A DNA stretch of 64,000 nt from Hemerocallis citrina (taxonomy: Eukaryota > Streptophyta > Magnoliopsida > Asparagales > Asphodelaceae), in NCBI GenBank assembly GCA_017893485.1, contig CM030363.1:82562230-82626229 (forward strand), in the 5' to 3' direction. The first letter of the stretch is position 1, and every line of letters starts with the position of its first letter. Made by a program: the position numbers and the translations under genes. The notes below the pieces were generated by a model. That model was given only the letters and a program-made list of their open reading frames with translations, was not told the origin of the DNA and made no database searches. Below, in pieces: positions 49,747-62,623 of this stretch.

Positions 49747-52700
49747 ATATAATTTCGAATGATGGTGTATTTTAACTTTATTTTCTATTACTAATTGATC
49801 GACTATTTATATTTTAGCCCATATCAAATATATTATTACTAATTGGATTTTAGTATATTTGTTAAACCTAATTCCTATTTTGTTATATATTATTATTATT
49901 ATTATTATTATTATTGTTGTTGTTGTTTTTTTTAAATGCATCTTTTGTTATTTATTAACTTGTGAAAGCCTATAGATCCTAATCTATATTCTATTATCAT
50001 TGGAGTATGAATCTTATGTATACTATTTGATTTAAATGTTATATCATATTACTATTGAATTATTTGTTCTTTTTTAATCTAAAGCCCAAACTTAATGTAA
50101 TATTATTATTTTGATTTATTAATCCAAGCCCAAGTTTCCAACCATTCTATAATAATACTATTTTATTATTGATTATTTTAATGTAAATTTGAAGCTCAAT
50201 CTCTTGTTGGATCTCTTTTAGATATGCAACCCAAACCCATTCTTTTGGATCCTACCCGTTAACCCTATAACCCGCTACCCAATTACCCACCATCTTAATT
50301 TTAATCCTATATATAATCCCTCATTAACCCTAATTAATCCACTTCTCTTAATCACCTACAGCCGCACTGTTCATCTTTAACCTCCCAACTTTCTCTCTCC
50401 CCTCTCTCTCCCTCTCTCATCCTCTGCTTTTTCCAAAACCCAACCAACTCCACTGCCATCATCGCCTTCCTCATCCACCTCATGCACCCCTGCATCCTCC
50501 GTCGTCACACTATTGCCCTCGCTGCATCTTCACCATTTCATCACCTGCTCCTTAGCCATCGCAACCATCCACCCGTCCTCGTTCATCGCGGCGTCATCAC
50601 CTTTCCTCCTTGTCCTCAACTCCGCAACAGCCTCCCGCCGCCGTCGACGCCCTCCACCGACTAGCACTCCTCTCATCGCCCTGCTCTCAGCCATCTGCAC
50701 CATCGTCGGCACTCTTTCATCACCTCAAAGCTCCACCTCAACTGAACTCTCGATGACAGCCTCGCCCACAGCAACCGCCTCTAACCCCTCCTGTTCATCC
50801 TCTTTCTCTCTTCTCTATTTCCTACTGAAACAGAGTGCTCTGCTTTCCCTCACTGCCGTCGACCATCCCTGCACTCCGACCACCCCGCAGACATCACCAG
50901 CACCTCGCTCCTCCTTGCTGTGCTTTCTTTGAACCCGAACGGCCAGTCTTTCCTGCAATACAAACTCACATCCGAACCCCCATTGTCGCTGTTGTTGCAT
51001 TTTGCCGATTGGAGCTTTTGTTGTTCATTTGTGTGCACGTGTTTGCACATGCCTTTGGGTTTCTGTGCTTGCACGTAGTGTGCGCGTGTTTTGCAGATTC
51101 GTGCATCGTTGTCCTGAGATCCTAATCTCGTTATTCTATTATCTCAGATTAATCATATTAAAGACAAATCACTTTTCCCTCTCGAATCACTATTGCATCG
51201 TATTCGTGATTTTATTGAATTTCCGCAAATAGATCCTAATTATTTACCAAATTGTTATATCGTTATCTTTCGTCAAGTATATTGAGGGTTTACACGAGCT
51301 AACCCAAAATATTCTTGACTTCATGCCATTATGGACTCTAGAATATCAAATCCTTCATGCATTCATGTACTATTGATAATAGAAATTATTCATGCATGAC
51401 ACCGCACAAATAAACTATGGTAGAATTGATTATTAGGTTGTTGTGCTTGAATGATTGATTGATGCCTCGTTGATGTTATTCTTCATTGTGTTTACCATGC
51501 TGTTGTGTTTCCCATACTGAATTTAAGATTAATTTTAACTATTGTGTGGAAGTTCATCACATTTAGATTGCTTATATTTCACGAAATATGTTGAACTCTA
51601 ATTTTCGTTGTCTGCCTGAAATTTGTGAGACTGTTTTGACCTAGTATTTGACATAAAAAATTATAACTTTCTGAACGAAAATTGTATCCCTATGTTTCTA
51701 GTTTGCAGAACATCTAAAGTATTTGAATTCCGAGTTTTATTGCAGGAGTTATGGTATTTTTACTACTGCTGCATTTTTACTTCTAGAATTCCTGATTCAT
51801 TTATCTCTTCATGTTTAAGTTATTAAAAAGCTAAGTTAATGTTAGAATATGGACCTGATAAATTCTAGTTTGTTAGTTAACACGATTAGGAACTTAACAA
51901 ATATTTTTGATGAATTTAAAATTGGGTTTTTACTGATCTTACAAATATAACAACTTGATGTCGATTTTCAGTCAGAACGTGTAATCTGTAAAGAATAATG
52001 TAATTCACCTATCTACTTTTATCGGATTTCATATTTTAAATATGTGTTGGAATCGTTGGGAAGTCTAGTTTCTAGAACTTCTTACGGATCCAATTTTAGA
52101 TTTCTGTAGCAGCGGAAAACTTGATTTTGGAAAAGTGACCTACTATTGTCCAGAATTGTGTTTCCATATTTTCTTAATATAATTGTATATATATCGTTAT
52201 ATTGAATGGATTGAAGTATATAAATTGCATTAGATGATCCTAACATCCTATTTTCACCATTCTAATTGTCCAATTCTAATTGATCTTCCTATTGTTACTT
52301 CTATTGATATCATTATCAAATTTCTCTAAATTGTATAATGTATTGATTGCATCGATAAAATAGTTAACAAGCCGGGGATTAAGGGTTGACTTAAGTAGTG
52401 GAAAATACAGAGACTGTCCTCGGGAGAGGGGGCCGTGTTTCCCCAAAATATTGATTAGGCTAGTGTTTATCGATTTATTGTTGGATTATTGACCACAGTA
52501 TCCCAATTTATCGTGTATCGTTTTAGTGTTATCGTGCCAACTAGTGTGCAACGGAGTTGCTATTGTTTTAGTGTTATTGTGCCGAGTACATGAACTATAA
52601 AGTCTACCACTGGATTCTAAACGACATTGATTGTATGCATCGAACCTGTGGTATGAGACGCAATAGTACATGCATTAGTTAGGCTAAAATTAATAGACTT

Positions 52701-53323
52701 AAGAATTGACACACTATTGACATTGCATATTGAACATCGTCATTGCTATTGATATTGAACATTGTTTAAGTGATATTGACATCGATCATTGAGTGTTGAC
52801 ATCAAATATTGAGATATATTTTATTGTTATATCATCGCATTGTTACCATTGATATTGGTTCCTATTGTTTTATTGAATTCTTTGTTATACCGTAATTCTA
52901 TTGTTCATTGCTTTCTCTACTTGCTGTCCATAACTTGCTCTAAGGAAAATTTTTCTCCTCTTTTTAGATGAGGTATTCACTGGTGATCAACGAGAGTTAC
53001 CTGCAGGACTTGGAGAACAAACTTTCTGAGGATTATTGCTTTCTAGTTGATTGTTATTTATTGGACTTTTTGTATCGAGTTTAACAAACATTGCATTATT
53101 GGAGATTGTTATTTATTTTCAGATGTTAGATTATCATATTTGGTTATTTCATATTTTATTCCAAATATTGTTATTCATCTGATTGTTCTTATTGTATGTG
53201 TGATAGTATTTATCTTATTATATTGTTGAGTTGAACCAAAAACAGCTTATGGATGACGCAAGTCATTCGCTGGGCCAATGTCGCGCGCTTGTGTTTCGTG
53301 TCTTTGGGAAGTGGGGGGTTACA
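49747..53323 (+). repeat. LTR F, gypsy LTR of the A/G/H group, probably 5'-truncated solo
   Basis: Ends GGGAAGTGGGGGGTTACA, like LTRs A and G, followed directly by tract S. The leader has TATATATAATCCC near 50309 and a GC-rich region (50450-51100). The second half matches H (52210-52440) and G (52585-52690). A clean TG start and target duplication are not visible at the left edge, which begins with TAATATAATTTCG. Pro/Ser/Thr-rich frames at 50482-50930 come from the C-rich leader and are not called genes. Confidence 0.7.
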
Positions 53324-53990
53324 GCTCCCCTCCCGTGCGGCCTTCTTCCAAGCGAATTCAGAGCACGACTCACCCCTAGAGTTGCTTCTCAGACTTGTCT
53401 CCCGAACGGCTCTCTCCTAGAACCTGGTATGCTCTTTGCTCCACTCGCCTCCCGTGTGGCCTTCTTCCAAGCGAATTCGGAGCTCAACTCTCCCCTAGAG
53501 TTGGTCCTCAAACACGTCTCCCGAACGACTCTCTCGTAGAGCCTGGTGATTCTCTTCGCTCTGCTCGCCTCCTGAGCGACCTTCTTCCAAGCGAATTCGG
53601 AGCATAACTCACCCCTAGAGTCGCTCCTCAAACTTGTCTCCCGAACGGCTCTCTCCTAGAGCATGGTGATGGTTTTCGCTCCGCTCGCCTCACAAGTGGC
53701 CCTCTTCTAAGCGAATTCAGAGCACAACTCACCCCTAGAGTTGCTCCTCAAACTTGCCTCCCGAACAGTTCTCTCATAGTGCCTGGTGATGCTCTTCGAT
53801 CCGCTCGCCTCTCAAGCACCCTTTTTCTAAAAGAGTTTGGCCTAACTTGTCTAGAGATGCTCCCTAAAACTCGCCTCCAACAACGGACCTCCCCAACACC
53901 CAAACTCTTCTCAACTTCACGGTTAGGCCTGTTTCGACCTTAGAGATGGATGATTCTTCTGCTGACTTTTGAAGAGAATTTGTAGGTATT
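53324..53990. repeat. Tandem-repeat tract S, part 4 (best array)
   Basis: About four to five units of 120-130 bp, each with CTTCTTCCAAGCGAATTC, AACTC(A/T)CCCCTAGAGTTG, CTCCTCAAACTTGTCTC, CGAACG(G/A)CTCTCTC and GAGCCTGGTGATGCTCTTCG in the same order. GC-rich relative to its neighbours. Open frames across the array are repeat artefacts. Confidence 0.85.
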
Positions 53991-54137
53991 CGAGTCAGCT
54001 TCGAAACAAGGGGTCACATGCTCCAATCAGACATCTATAGCACTGGGAAAGTTCTTTATACTCCAACACCATGTAGATCTCTGAAAAGTGCGCCACTAAG
54101 TTAAATAAAGTGTGATACTTAACTTCTACAAGAAAGC

Positions 54138-54215
54138 ATGTTGGTCAAGTGGTTAGTTTGCTCATTCCCCTTCTCAAAGAGCCTAGGTTCAATTCTGAAT
54201 AATTTCATCTTCGAC
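54138..54215 (+). other. tRNA-like or SINE-like fragment
   Basis: TTGGTCAAGTGGTTAG (box A-like) is followed about 35 bp later by AGGTTCAATTCTG (box B-like). This is the spacing of a Pol III internal promoter. No full cloverleaf is evident and no A-rich tail or duplication was found. Confidence 0.4.
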
Positions 54216-54359
54216 AACTTATTTTGCAGCCGAGCTATATGTTACACGTGCGCCGCACGTGCTATTAAAGAACAAAAAAAGGAGGGGGAAGATGCTGCAA
54301 AAGAGAAAAACGGTCGTAACTCCTCATGATCCATGCTTGCACGATTGACGCTTCAGATT

Positions 54360-55060
54360 CACCATAGCATCAGCTTCGAAAAAGCACTTGCACCGCACAT
54401 GTTACGCCGAGCTCCGAAAAAAGCACGTGTACGGCACGTGCTATGCCGAACAAATGTGCCCCCAAACTGAAAATGGTGCAAAATTCTCTCCAAAATTCGT
54501 GCCAAATTGCGATCAACGACTGAGATGCGATCAGAAGAAAAAAGCACGTGCACCGCACGTGTTACACCGAGCGTAAAAAAAGCACGCGTATGGCACGTGC
54601 TACGCCGAGCAAACATGTATCCGAACAGAAAATGGTGCAAAATTCTCTTCAAAATTCGTGCCAGATTGTGATCAACGCCTGAGATTTGATCAGAAGAAAA
54701 AACATGTGCACCGCACGTGTTACGTCGAGCTTCGAAAAAGCACGTGCTACACCGAGCAAACGTGTCTCTAAGCTGGAAATGGCCAAAATTTTCTCCTCCC
54801 GACCTATGCCAGATCGTGATCAACAGCCAAGATTCGATAAAAAAATACATGTACTGCACGTGCTACGTCGAGCAAACGTATTCCCGAACGAAAAATACGA
54901 AAAAACACCTCCCGGTTCGTGCTTGATCTTGATCAACGACCCATATTTTGCCACATCATCAGCTTCGAAAATAGCACGTGTACTGCACGTGCAACGCCGA
55001 GTAAACGTGTCCCCGAACTGAAAAATGGAGAAAATTTCTCTCCTCCCGATCTGTGCTCGA
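54360..55060. repeat. Tandem repeat tract T with CACGTG palindromes (about 160-bp unit)
   Basis: Four or so units, each with GCTTCGAAAA, AGCACGTG.ACCGCACGTG, TTACGCCGAGCAAACGTGT, CGAACTGAAAATG and a CGTGCCAGATTGTGATCAACG-type block. Each unit has paired G-box palindromes (GCACGTGC-like). Not coding. Confidence 0.8.
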
Positions 55061-55860
55061 TCTTGATCGATGGCTGAGATTTGCTATCTCTCTCTCTCAA
55101 AAAATTCAACGGTCAACGTTGACTGAGTCAATAGTCAAACATTGATCGTAATGTGTCGACCATCTGAAGCATCGCTGAAGCTCAGTGGCACGCGCCGAGC
55201 AAACCTGCCCCCGATCGGGAAATGAGAGAAAAATCTGCCTCCCGATCTGTGCTCGATCGTGATCAATGGTCGTGATTAAATCAAGTCACCGGTCAACGCT
55301 GACCAGTCAACGTTGACAAGTCAATTTCAAATGCCACGTGTCAGCACGCCGAACCATCATGGTCGATCGGTGGCGCGCACCGAATAAAGCTACCCCCGAT
55401 CGTGAAAGGAGAGAAAAATCTGCCTCCCAATTTGAGCTAGATCATAATCAGTGGTCCAGATCTCGCCATGTCGCCTGATTCCCCCTCTCCTCAGCGCATC
55501 AACGGGCGAGCTCTATCCTGATCGACGCCCCAGATCGAGCCACGTCGCATCCTAATCAGATCTTCTCATCATGGCCGCTCAATCTCATCAGCGGGTGAGC
55601 TCGTCGGTGATCAATGGCTCGAATTGAGCCATGTCGCCCCCTCTCTTCTCAGATGCATCAGCACGTGAGCCTGATGGTGATCAACGGCTCAAATCAAGCC
55701 GTGTCGCCCCTTCTCTTCTCAGATACATCAGCGCGCAAACCTGATGGTGATCAGCGGCCCAGATTGAGCCACGTCGCCTCCTAATCAGATCCTCTCATCA
55801 TGGCCGCTCAATCTCATCAACGCGCGAGCTTGATCGTGATCAATGTTTGTGATTAAATCA
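55061..55860. repeat. Degenerate continuation with GATCAACGGC/GCCACGTCGCC units
   Basis: Repeats of roughly 75-110 bp containing TGATCAACGGCTC, ATCAAGCC, GTGTCGCCCC and TCTTCTCAGATNCATCAGCG. The later part (55480-55860) is the clearer array. There is no gene. Confidence 0.7.
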
Positions 55861-56332
55861 AGGTAATTTCTTTTATTTAATTCATTTATTTAATTATTAA
55901 ATTGAATTAATTATTTAAAAATTCTTAAAAGTAATTAAAAATTCAAAAAAATTTAATTAAAAATTCTAAAAATAATTATTAATTCTGAAAAATATTTTTA
56001 AGTTGTGAATTTTTTTTATTAATATAGAATAATTAATTAAAATTTTTGAAAACTAATTATTAAAATTCGGAAATGGAATAAAAAATTCAAAAAATGATTA
56101 AAAATTAAAAAAAATCAAAAAAATCTGAAAAATTCAAAAAAATCCAGAAAATTCTAAAAAACATCGTTACACTCCAAGCAAGCTCTAAACGTCCCCGAGA
56201 ACGCCGATAAGTTCTGTGAGCCATTAAAAACGGGCGAACTACTCCTCAAAAGCTGTAAAACTCAGTCTTGGAGAGTGGGGGTCTGTGATATAGGTAAAAA
56301 TAGAACAAAATCGGGACTGTTCTGTAACACCC
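55861..56332. other. AT-rich block then short GC-balanced tail with purine tract
   Basis: 55861-56160 is AAAAATTC-type low-complexity DNA. At 56262-56275 a purine run (GGAGAGTGGGGG) is followed by TCTGTGATATAGG, which could be the polypurine tract and LTR start of a further element (for example a Tat/Ogre-like one with tandem repeats before its 3' LTR). This is a weak inference. LTR D2 begins at 56333. Confidence 0.35.
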
Positions 56333-58789
56333 CGAATTCCAAATAAGTCTGAATTCGAAGTTCCACAAGATCTTTACACTTCACTTCGTACAATTTTACA
56401 AGGAATTTAAAACTTTTATACAATAATGTTTACATCAACACAGCGAAAGCAAATTGCAACATAATATATTAATAAAATAACACTTGAAATAATTCTTTAC
56501 GCAGCATTCCTTCTTTAGTCCTTTCGTTCATTTTATCCTGCATAGAAACTTTGGGCACATCTGTTACGTACAACTGACGCTAGGATATAATATATCAATT
56601 TCTCTTACTTGGAAAACACACACTTGATCACAAACAAAGCTAAGGGGGACTATCTTATTGATGTCTTGTGTAACTTTGCACTTAGTCTTAATGCAGTTAT
56701 TTATATTTAATAACACTAATGCACACTTGTTCGAACTTATGCATCCCATTCTACATAAATCCGAGGGCAAGCTCTTAACCGTACTTCATCTTGTAGGGTT
56801 GGATCCCTCGCTATGAGTTTAACTACTACGGTAACTACGGTAAGTATCCTAGATGTTTTATGAGTTATGAGCCTATGCCCAGACAGCCTGGAGAGGAATC
56901 CCACGGAATGGCATGACGCATTATGCAGACAACCTATGGACAATTCGCTTCCTTCATGGAACGATGACACTACGTAGTCCCAAATGTAATACCCGATATT
57001 TTTAAATGACTTTTTAAAGATTAATAAATGAATTAAAATAGTTTTTGGTGATTTAATAAATATTTTTCTAAAAATTTATCTTTTTACACGTGCAAAACAC
57101 GTACAAATATTTTCTTGGAAAGTTCAAAGTCAAAAATTATTTTGGGAAATTCATTATTTATTATTAGATATTATTTGTGAATTTTCTGGATTTTTCTAAT
57201 AATTATTGGACCTATTTGCAAATATTACAAAAAGAGGAACTTCTGTGCAAAATTTCCACTTGGAATGAAAACTCCAGATTTTTCGGATTTTTTGGGCTGG
57301 GCATGATGCTAGAGGTAAAAAGTTTAATTTTTTTTTTAATAAATTTGTTTTATTTTGCAAGTTTTGATAAGGAATGGTTTTTTTTTGCAAAATTGCCACT
57401 TAGAGGGGCAAAAGTGCAATTTTGTTTTTTCTAGATTTTCAAAACAGTGCCGGCTGATTGAAGTTTGGGTGGTTTTGTTTTTAAATCTCAATTAAGTTGT
57501 TTTTATTTAATTTCCAAGTATAAAGGATTTATATATGTAAAGATATATTTAAAAGAGGTATTTGGCAAATCTATTTACAAAACCCTAAAACCCTATTTTC
57601 CGGCCTATAAAGAGTGGCGTGCAGTCGTCTCTTTGTTGCACAATACAAAGGGATTTTTTATTATTATTTTCTTGGAGTTTTAAAGTGAGGATCTTGGTTT
57701 TCTTGCGAAGGAAGGATTTTTCTTATTTCTTTATTATCTTCGGTTGATTCTTCAATAAGGTGAGTGACTTGTATTTGTTTTCTTATTGTTCTAAGCATGT
57801 TGTATGTAATGATTTATCTATTAGAAAGCATGTTAGAAGATGGTATGAATATATAATGAGTTTAGATGAATATATGAATTAAAAAGTGAATCTTTTCATG
57901 AATCTATACTATTGATGATTAAAACTCTAATTAGATGAATTGAGATTGTTAAAGAACCTAATAGAAATCACGAGTAGGTCATTTCCCTTAATATACTTGC
58001 TTTTTTTATTGTTATAATGGGATTGTATGTGGAATATTGGAAAAAGTGAATAAAGCTTCACCTTTACTGTGTGTATGCATATATGCACTCTGTTTTGAGA
58101 TGTGGTGAAGGAGAACTTGATTTTTTTTTGCATATTATGATGGTATATAATTATGAGTAAACTAGTGTAATCAGTTGTGTATGAGTTTTATGGATTGAAA
58201 GAAAGGTTTGGGATCAAAGAACCAAAGTTTGAAGTGGATTTTAAGCATTTTGTTTTCGGGTCTGTTGGTATGCAGACCGAAAAGTGGGTTTTTGATATTT
58301 TGATGTTTTCGATTGGTTTTGAGTTCTATATGATGCTGAGATGAAATACAACCTTACACTACTCCTTAACACGATTTCACTGATCTATATACTTATATAT
58401 ATCGACACATATACACATTCACATTTGTATACATGCTGTTTTTAAAGGTTTTATGAATTTTGATGGAGTTTTGATTGTATTTCAATTATTTTGGTACTGA
58501 GATGGTTTTGAACATTAGACTACTCTTATTTGATGTATTTGATGTTCAAGATGAAGCTTAATTACCCTACATATATACATATATACTCTTTTGGCTGATT
58601 TTGAATATTTATTGTGAAAAAATATATTTTGAGATTTTGATATGTTTTGATGTGTTTTATAAACTCCTATATGTTATAAAAGTTATATCCAACTATCTCA
58701 GGAAATTAGTTTTTAAAAATTTGCATTTTTATGAAGTAAATTAATGTATCAGTTTATAACATGCACAGACTTCCAAACCTGCAACCTGC

Positions 58790-59050
58790 TATAGTCGACA
58801 GTTGACTGCGATAAAGTTGACAGTCGACTGGTCAGTTATTGAATTTCGGTTTTGTTTGTATTAATAGTCGACTGTTCTGTCTTTGAACTGAAGTCAACAG
58901 TCGACTGTCGGTTCTTGAATTTTGAGTTTTCACAGGACAGTCGATGGCATTGTTCAATAGTCGACTGTCACTTTCCTGCTGATGAGTTTTATTGAGTTTT
59001 CGGATTTTCGCAGGACAGTTGACTGGCCATTTGCGACGGTCGACTGTCAT
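58790..59050. repeat. ACAGTCGACTGTC palindromic repeats (solo B LTR)
   Basis: Eight or nine near copies of AGTCGACTGT, often as CAACAGTCGACTGTC, alternate with TTGAATTT and GAGTTTTCG spacers at about 25-60-bp intervals. Confidence 0.8.
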
Positions 59051-59689
59051 TGCTCTGGCTGATGGATTTATTGAGTTTTCTGATGTTTTCTTTAAACAAT
59101 TGGTTCTTTGATATTGTAGGTTATTAATCTATTGTTTTTAAATGACGTTTTGCTACAGATTACAGTATTTACAGAGAGTTGTATTTTGTTTATAATAGAA
59201 TTTAAACTTGTATTTCTATAACTTCATATAGTAAAATAAATATGTTTTCTTGGAAGTAATTGATGTTTTGTGGTATTCTGTGATTTCAAAATATGATTCC
59301 CAGTTATTTAATGGATTTAATATTTTATTTCAATTCTGGAATTTTACGAGTATATTAAATAAATTTGAATTTTTGATTGATTAAAGAAGTTTTATTAATA
59401 TAAACGTTTTAATAATGACATTAAGAGTTTTTGGAAGTTTGGAGTTGATATTTGTTTTTGTGAATCTCTAGGAGTTGAGTGTGAGTCCTGTGAACCGGCT
59501 GATGAGATTTTGTAGATTTTGACCAGTTGGGGTCATTGGGGTTGTTTTGTGGAATTAAGTCCGGCAGGATACACTAACTTTAGAGATGGGGGATTTTTGT
59601 GTTTTAATAATAACCAACTTAAGGACAGGCACTAGTGGAGATGTGATGGAACTTGGAAATGTAAGTATATGCTCTTGGTTTAGGTCCAA

Positions 59690-59950
59690 CGGATGCGTTC
59701 CAGAACTTGTGTGTTGTTCTGTCTCGAGAGGACATTTGTATGTTCGCATGTCGAGGGTTTGCAGGCCTATTCACGGAGCATGCAGGGTGCATTCGTGTGT
59801 TGAGGGTTGGCGGGCCTATTCACGGGATGTACCTGGTGTATCTGCACGTCGAGGGCCTCGCAAGCCTATTCGTGGAGTACACGGCAGAAAGGTGATTCTC
59901 CAGTTTTTTAGCTATTCTTACATGATGCTTGCGCGTCGAGAGTTGTGATG
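59690..59950. repeat. CTCGAC/GTCGAG minisatellite (solo B LTR)
   Basis: Four to five units of about 55-60 bp with GTCGAGGGYT and GCCTATTCACGG, the inverted counterpart of 10790-11110. Confidence 0.8.
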
Positions 59951-61404
59951 CCTATTCGCGGAGTATTCTAGATCTTGTTTCCATCACCGGAGTAGAATTA
60001 GTTGCATAACGAGGGATTTAACCCTATAAAGTGGAGAACGATAAGGGCTTGCACCGGACATATGTATTGTGGGATGCATAGAATCCGACAAGTATGCATT
60101 AGAAGTCAGCATATAACATTGATGTTTTCTTGACTTAGTTTTATGCATGATGTTTTCTATTTTTCCTACACTTAACACTTAGACTTGTTTCACTTGATGT
60201 TTTCATGTCTCATTTATCGTTATTTCTTATTTCATTTATTTTTGCTATTGATACATGTTGTTTATAACTCTATACTTTATGTTGTATTTATGTTGCATTT
60301 ATTTTTATGTCACTCACACCGTTATGGTTGATCCCTGTAGTTTTGGGGTTAGGGTTATCTCTAACCTCATGTTTTACAGATAGGTGCCTATAGCATGGGA
60401 TTTGGATGCATGAGATAGAATGGTATTACGTCTTATGTAAATTGCAAAAGATTGTGCTGTAAAAGGAATAATTTGTAATTCAAGATGTTTGTTTTTCTGC
60501 TGTGTTTTGTAAAGAATTGATGTAATAAAAGTTGAAAAATTTTATCTGTGTTTTGGCTATGTTTACTATTACCATTGAGGTTGATGCTAAGAATTGTGCC
60601 ATGTATTTCTGAGATATCATATTGGAAAGTCGGGGCGCTACAACCAAGCACCCCACAAGCGTCGCCACAATCCCGATAATTCCAGAGATGTATTCACGTC
60701 ATGACATGACGCATCATGTAGACAACCTGTGAACACTCTCACACCGTGAATCCGAGGCCTTCATACTTGTGTTTTTCTCTTACTTTCATCACATCTTCAC
60801 TATAGTGTAGTCCTTAGAAATTTGAATCATGAGTAAAATTAACACCCTAGAGTTAGTCTTTCCTCTACACCGGTCTTAAACATCAATTGATAACAACGAC
60901 CCAAACTTGGTCTTTTTATGCAATATTTATGTCTCAAGAATTCATTCATGCTGGTATAAGGACTTAGCTACACTTTAGTACTTAACCTCTTTTCATGTTC
61001 ACCAAAAATTTGAGTGTTCATACTCACAAATTTCTATAACCCATCATCAGCATTTTGTTTCATTTTCCAAGCCTAATTATATGTACAAAACATCAATTCC
61101 TTATTTAACTTGTCATATCTCATAATTTAATCTCCACACAAATTTCGTTTTCTTTTTTCTTTACTTATACCAAATTCATAATTTTAAGAAGAATTTTAAA
61201 GTTATTTCTCTCATCATTTTAATATAAAAATTACTTCTAATTCTCACAAAGTGTATTAAAATATTGTGGGAATGATTTTTATAAAGTCTAGATAATATTT
61301 GAGGAATACTAGAATTTTTTTCCAATTTTTTTATTATTCTTAAAACCCAAGAATATACCCAAAATCGAAATATATATAAAAAATATCAAAACCAAAAAAA
61401 GGGG

Positions 61405-61640
61405 TTCGGGGGTCGGATTCGAACCTAAGACCAAACCCTCCGCCCAGCTACAGTAACAGACCCAAAGCGCACCCGAAGATCAAGAGTCCAAGAGTGACTA
61501 ACTGATAAGAGTTTGGTTAAATATTTTTTGTATAGACCGTACCGTATTTTGAGAAAAATCAAATTTTGATAAAACAGAGCCTCTTCAAGACTCGAACCCG
61601 AGACCCTATACACTGTACACAGCGCCCTATACTCACACCA
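61405..61640 (-). other. tRNA-like modules in LTR D2
   Basis: On the minus strand GGTTCGAATCC (61425-61415) and GGTTCGAGTC (61598-61589) match box B / T-loop consensus well. The pair occupies the same LTR positions as in D1. Whole-tRNA folding is not convincing. Confidence 0.45.
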
Positions 61641-62614
61641 AAGCCAATTTTCCCAAACCAATTCTCTGTTATAAGGAGGAGTCAAAATAGCTTTATATAT
61701 TCTATCTGTTTGTAAATCTCCTTTACCAAATTTCAATTTCTCAATAAATTTGTATCTTTCAAAATTAAACTTTTTCCAGAATATTTTCCTAAAAAATACG
61801 GTATAACAACAATTTAAACTCTTATTTTTTGACCTTAAAATAAGTTTTCGTTACAATTCATATTTAAAGAATACCTCATTGACTTTGAAATAAAACTATA
61901 GTTCCTTCTCAACAACACCAATATAAATCCACTAAAAGTAGGTTCTTGTTCTCTTTCAAATCTACAAGAGTCTAGCAATTTTTCTTTTATCACATCAACA
62001 TTATATAACAACAATTTATCCATTTATCAACTAAACATAACAATATCCATTCATCTCAATCTATAGCTAAGCCATTCATTTAAGCAAAATCATCAAACTA
62101 GCATGGTTCATTAAAAATGGATATTCTAGCATGGGTTATATTAATAAGACACCATGATGAGTTTTAAGTCACTAATTCAATCAAGATTTTCTTATCTTTT
62201 TTTCCTACTAGACTTTTTTTAGCAATCACATGGTCAATTTTTACTAGTTTCTCTAGCATATTCATGAAATTAATTTCCTAACATGGTAATAACAACATTA
62301 GAAGTAGAGAAATCGCCTGCCTCTTTGAAGAAAGAATTAAGAATTCTCAAAAAACCTCCTTGAAGGCACGATTGCCTTCCCTTCTTAGCTGCGAGCCTTC
62401 TCCTCCAAGCTAGTGCACTCCCGAGACTTCTCCTCCTTGATGGTGTACAACCGGATTCCTTCATCTCCTTGATTGGTAGCCGGCCTCCAATATGCAAGAG
62501 CACACACACACACAACTCAATCTTTTCTCAGACAATCTCTATCTTTCTCTCACACAACTCAACCTTTTTCTCTTTCAAATTTCTAAGTACAAAGAGTAAT
62601 GAATTATCAAGGGG

Positions 62615-62623
62615 CTATTTATA
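62615..62623 (-). promoter_or_regulatory. TATA box of LTR D2
   Basis: Minus-strand TATAAATAG is followed by CCCC; D1 has TATAAATA at 40252-40245 with a long C run in that place. Likely core promoter of family D. Confidence 0.65.

Larger units (their letters stand above)
56985..60642 (+). mobile_element. Solo LTR of family B
   Basis: 3658 bp from TGTAATACCCGATATT to GGGGCGCTACA, the same family as the LTRs of element B but in plus orientation. It holds the GTCGAC palindrome cluster (58790-59050), the CTCGAC minisatellite (59690-59950) and a TATAAAG box at 57606-57612. The flanks read CCAAA and ACCAA, an imperfect duplication. D1 shows the uninterrupted site (TAGTCACCAAACATCCC near 38178). No interior is present. 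Confidence 0.85.

Noticed and set aside
50482..50932. Pro/Ser/Thr-rich frames suggestive of a cell-wall protein
   Set aside because: They lie in the C-rich leader of LTR F just downstream of its TATA box. There is no signal peptide pattern and neighbouring LTRs show the same composition.
54138..54329. Functional tRNA gene
   Set aside because: Box A-like and box B-like motifs are present, but acceptor and anticodon stems do not pair convincingly by eye.
54360..55060. CRISPR array
   Set aside because: Units are about 160 bp and nearly contiguous without unique spacers, no cas genes are present, and the context is a plant repeat.
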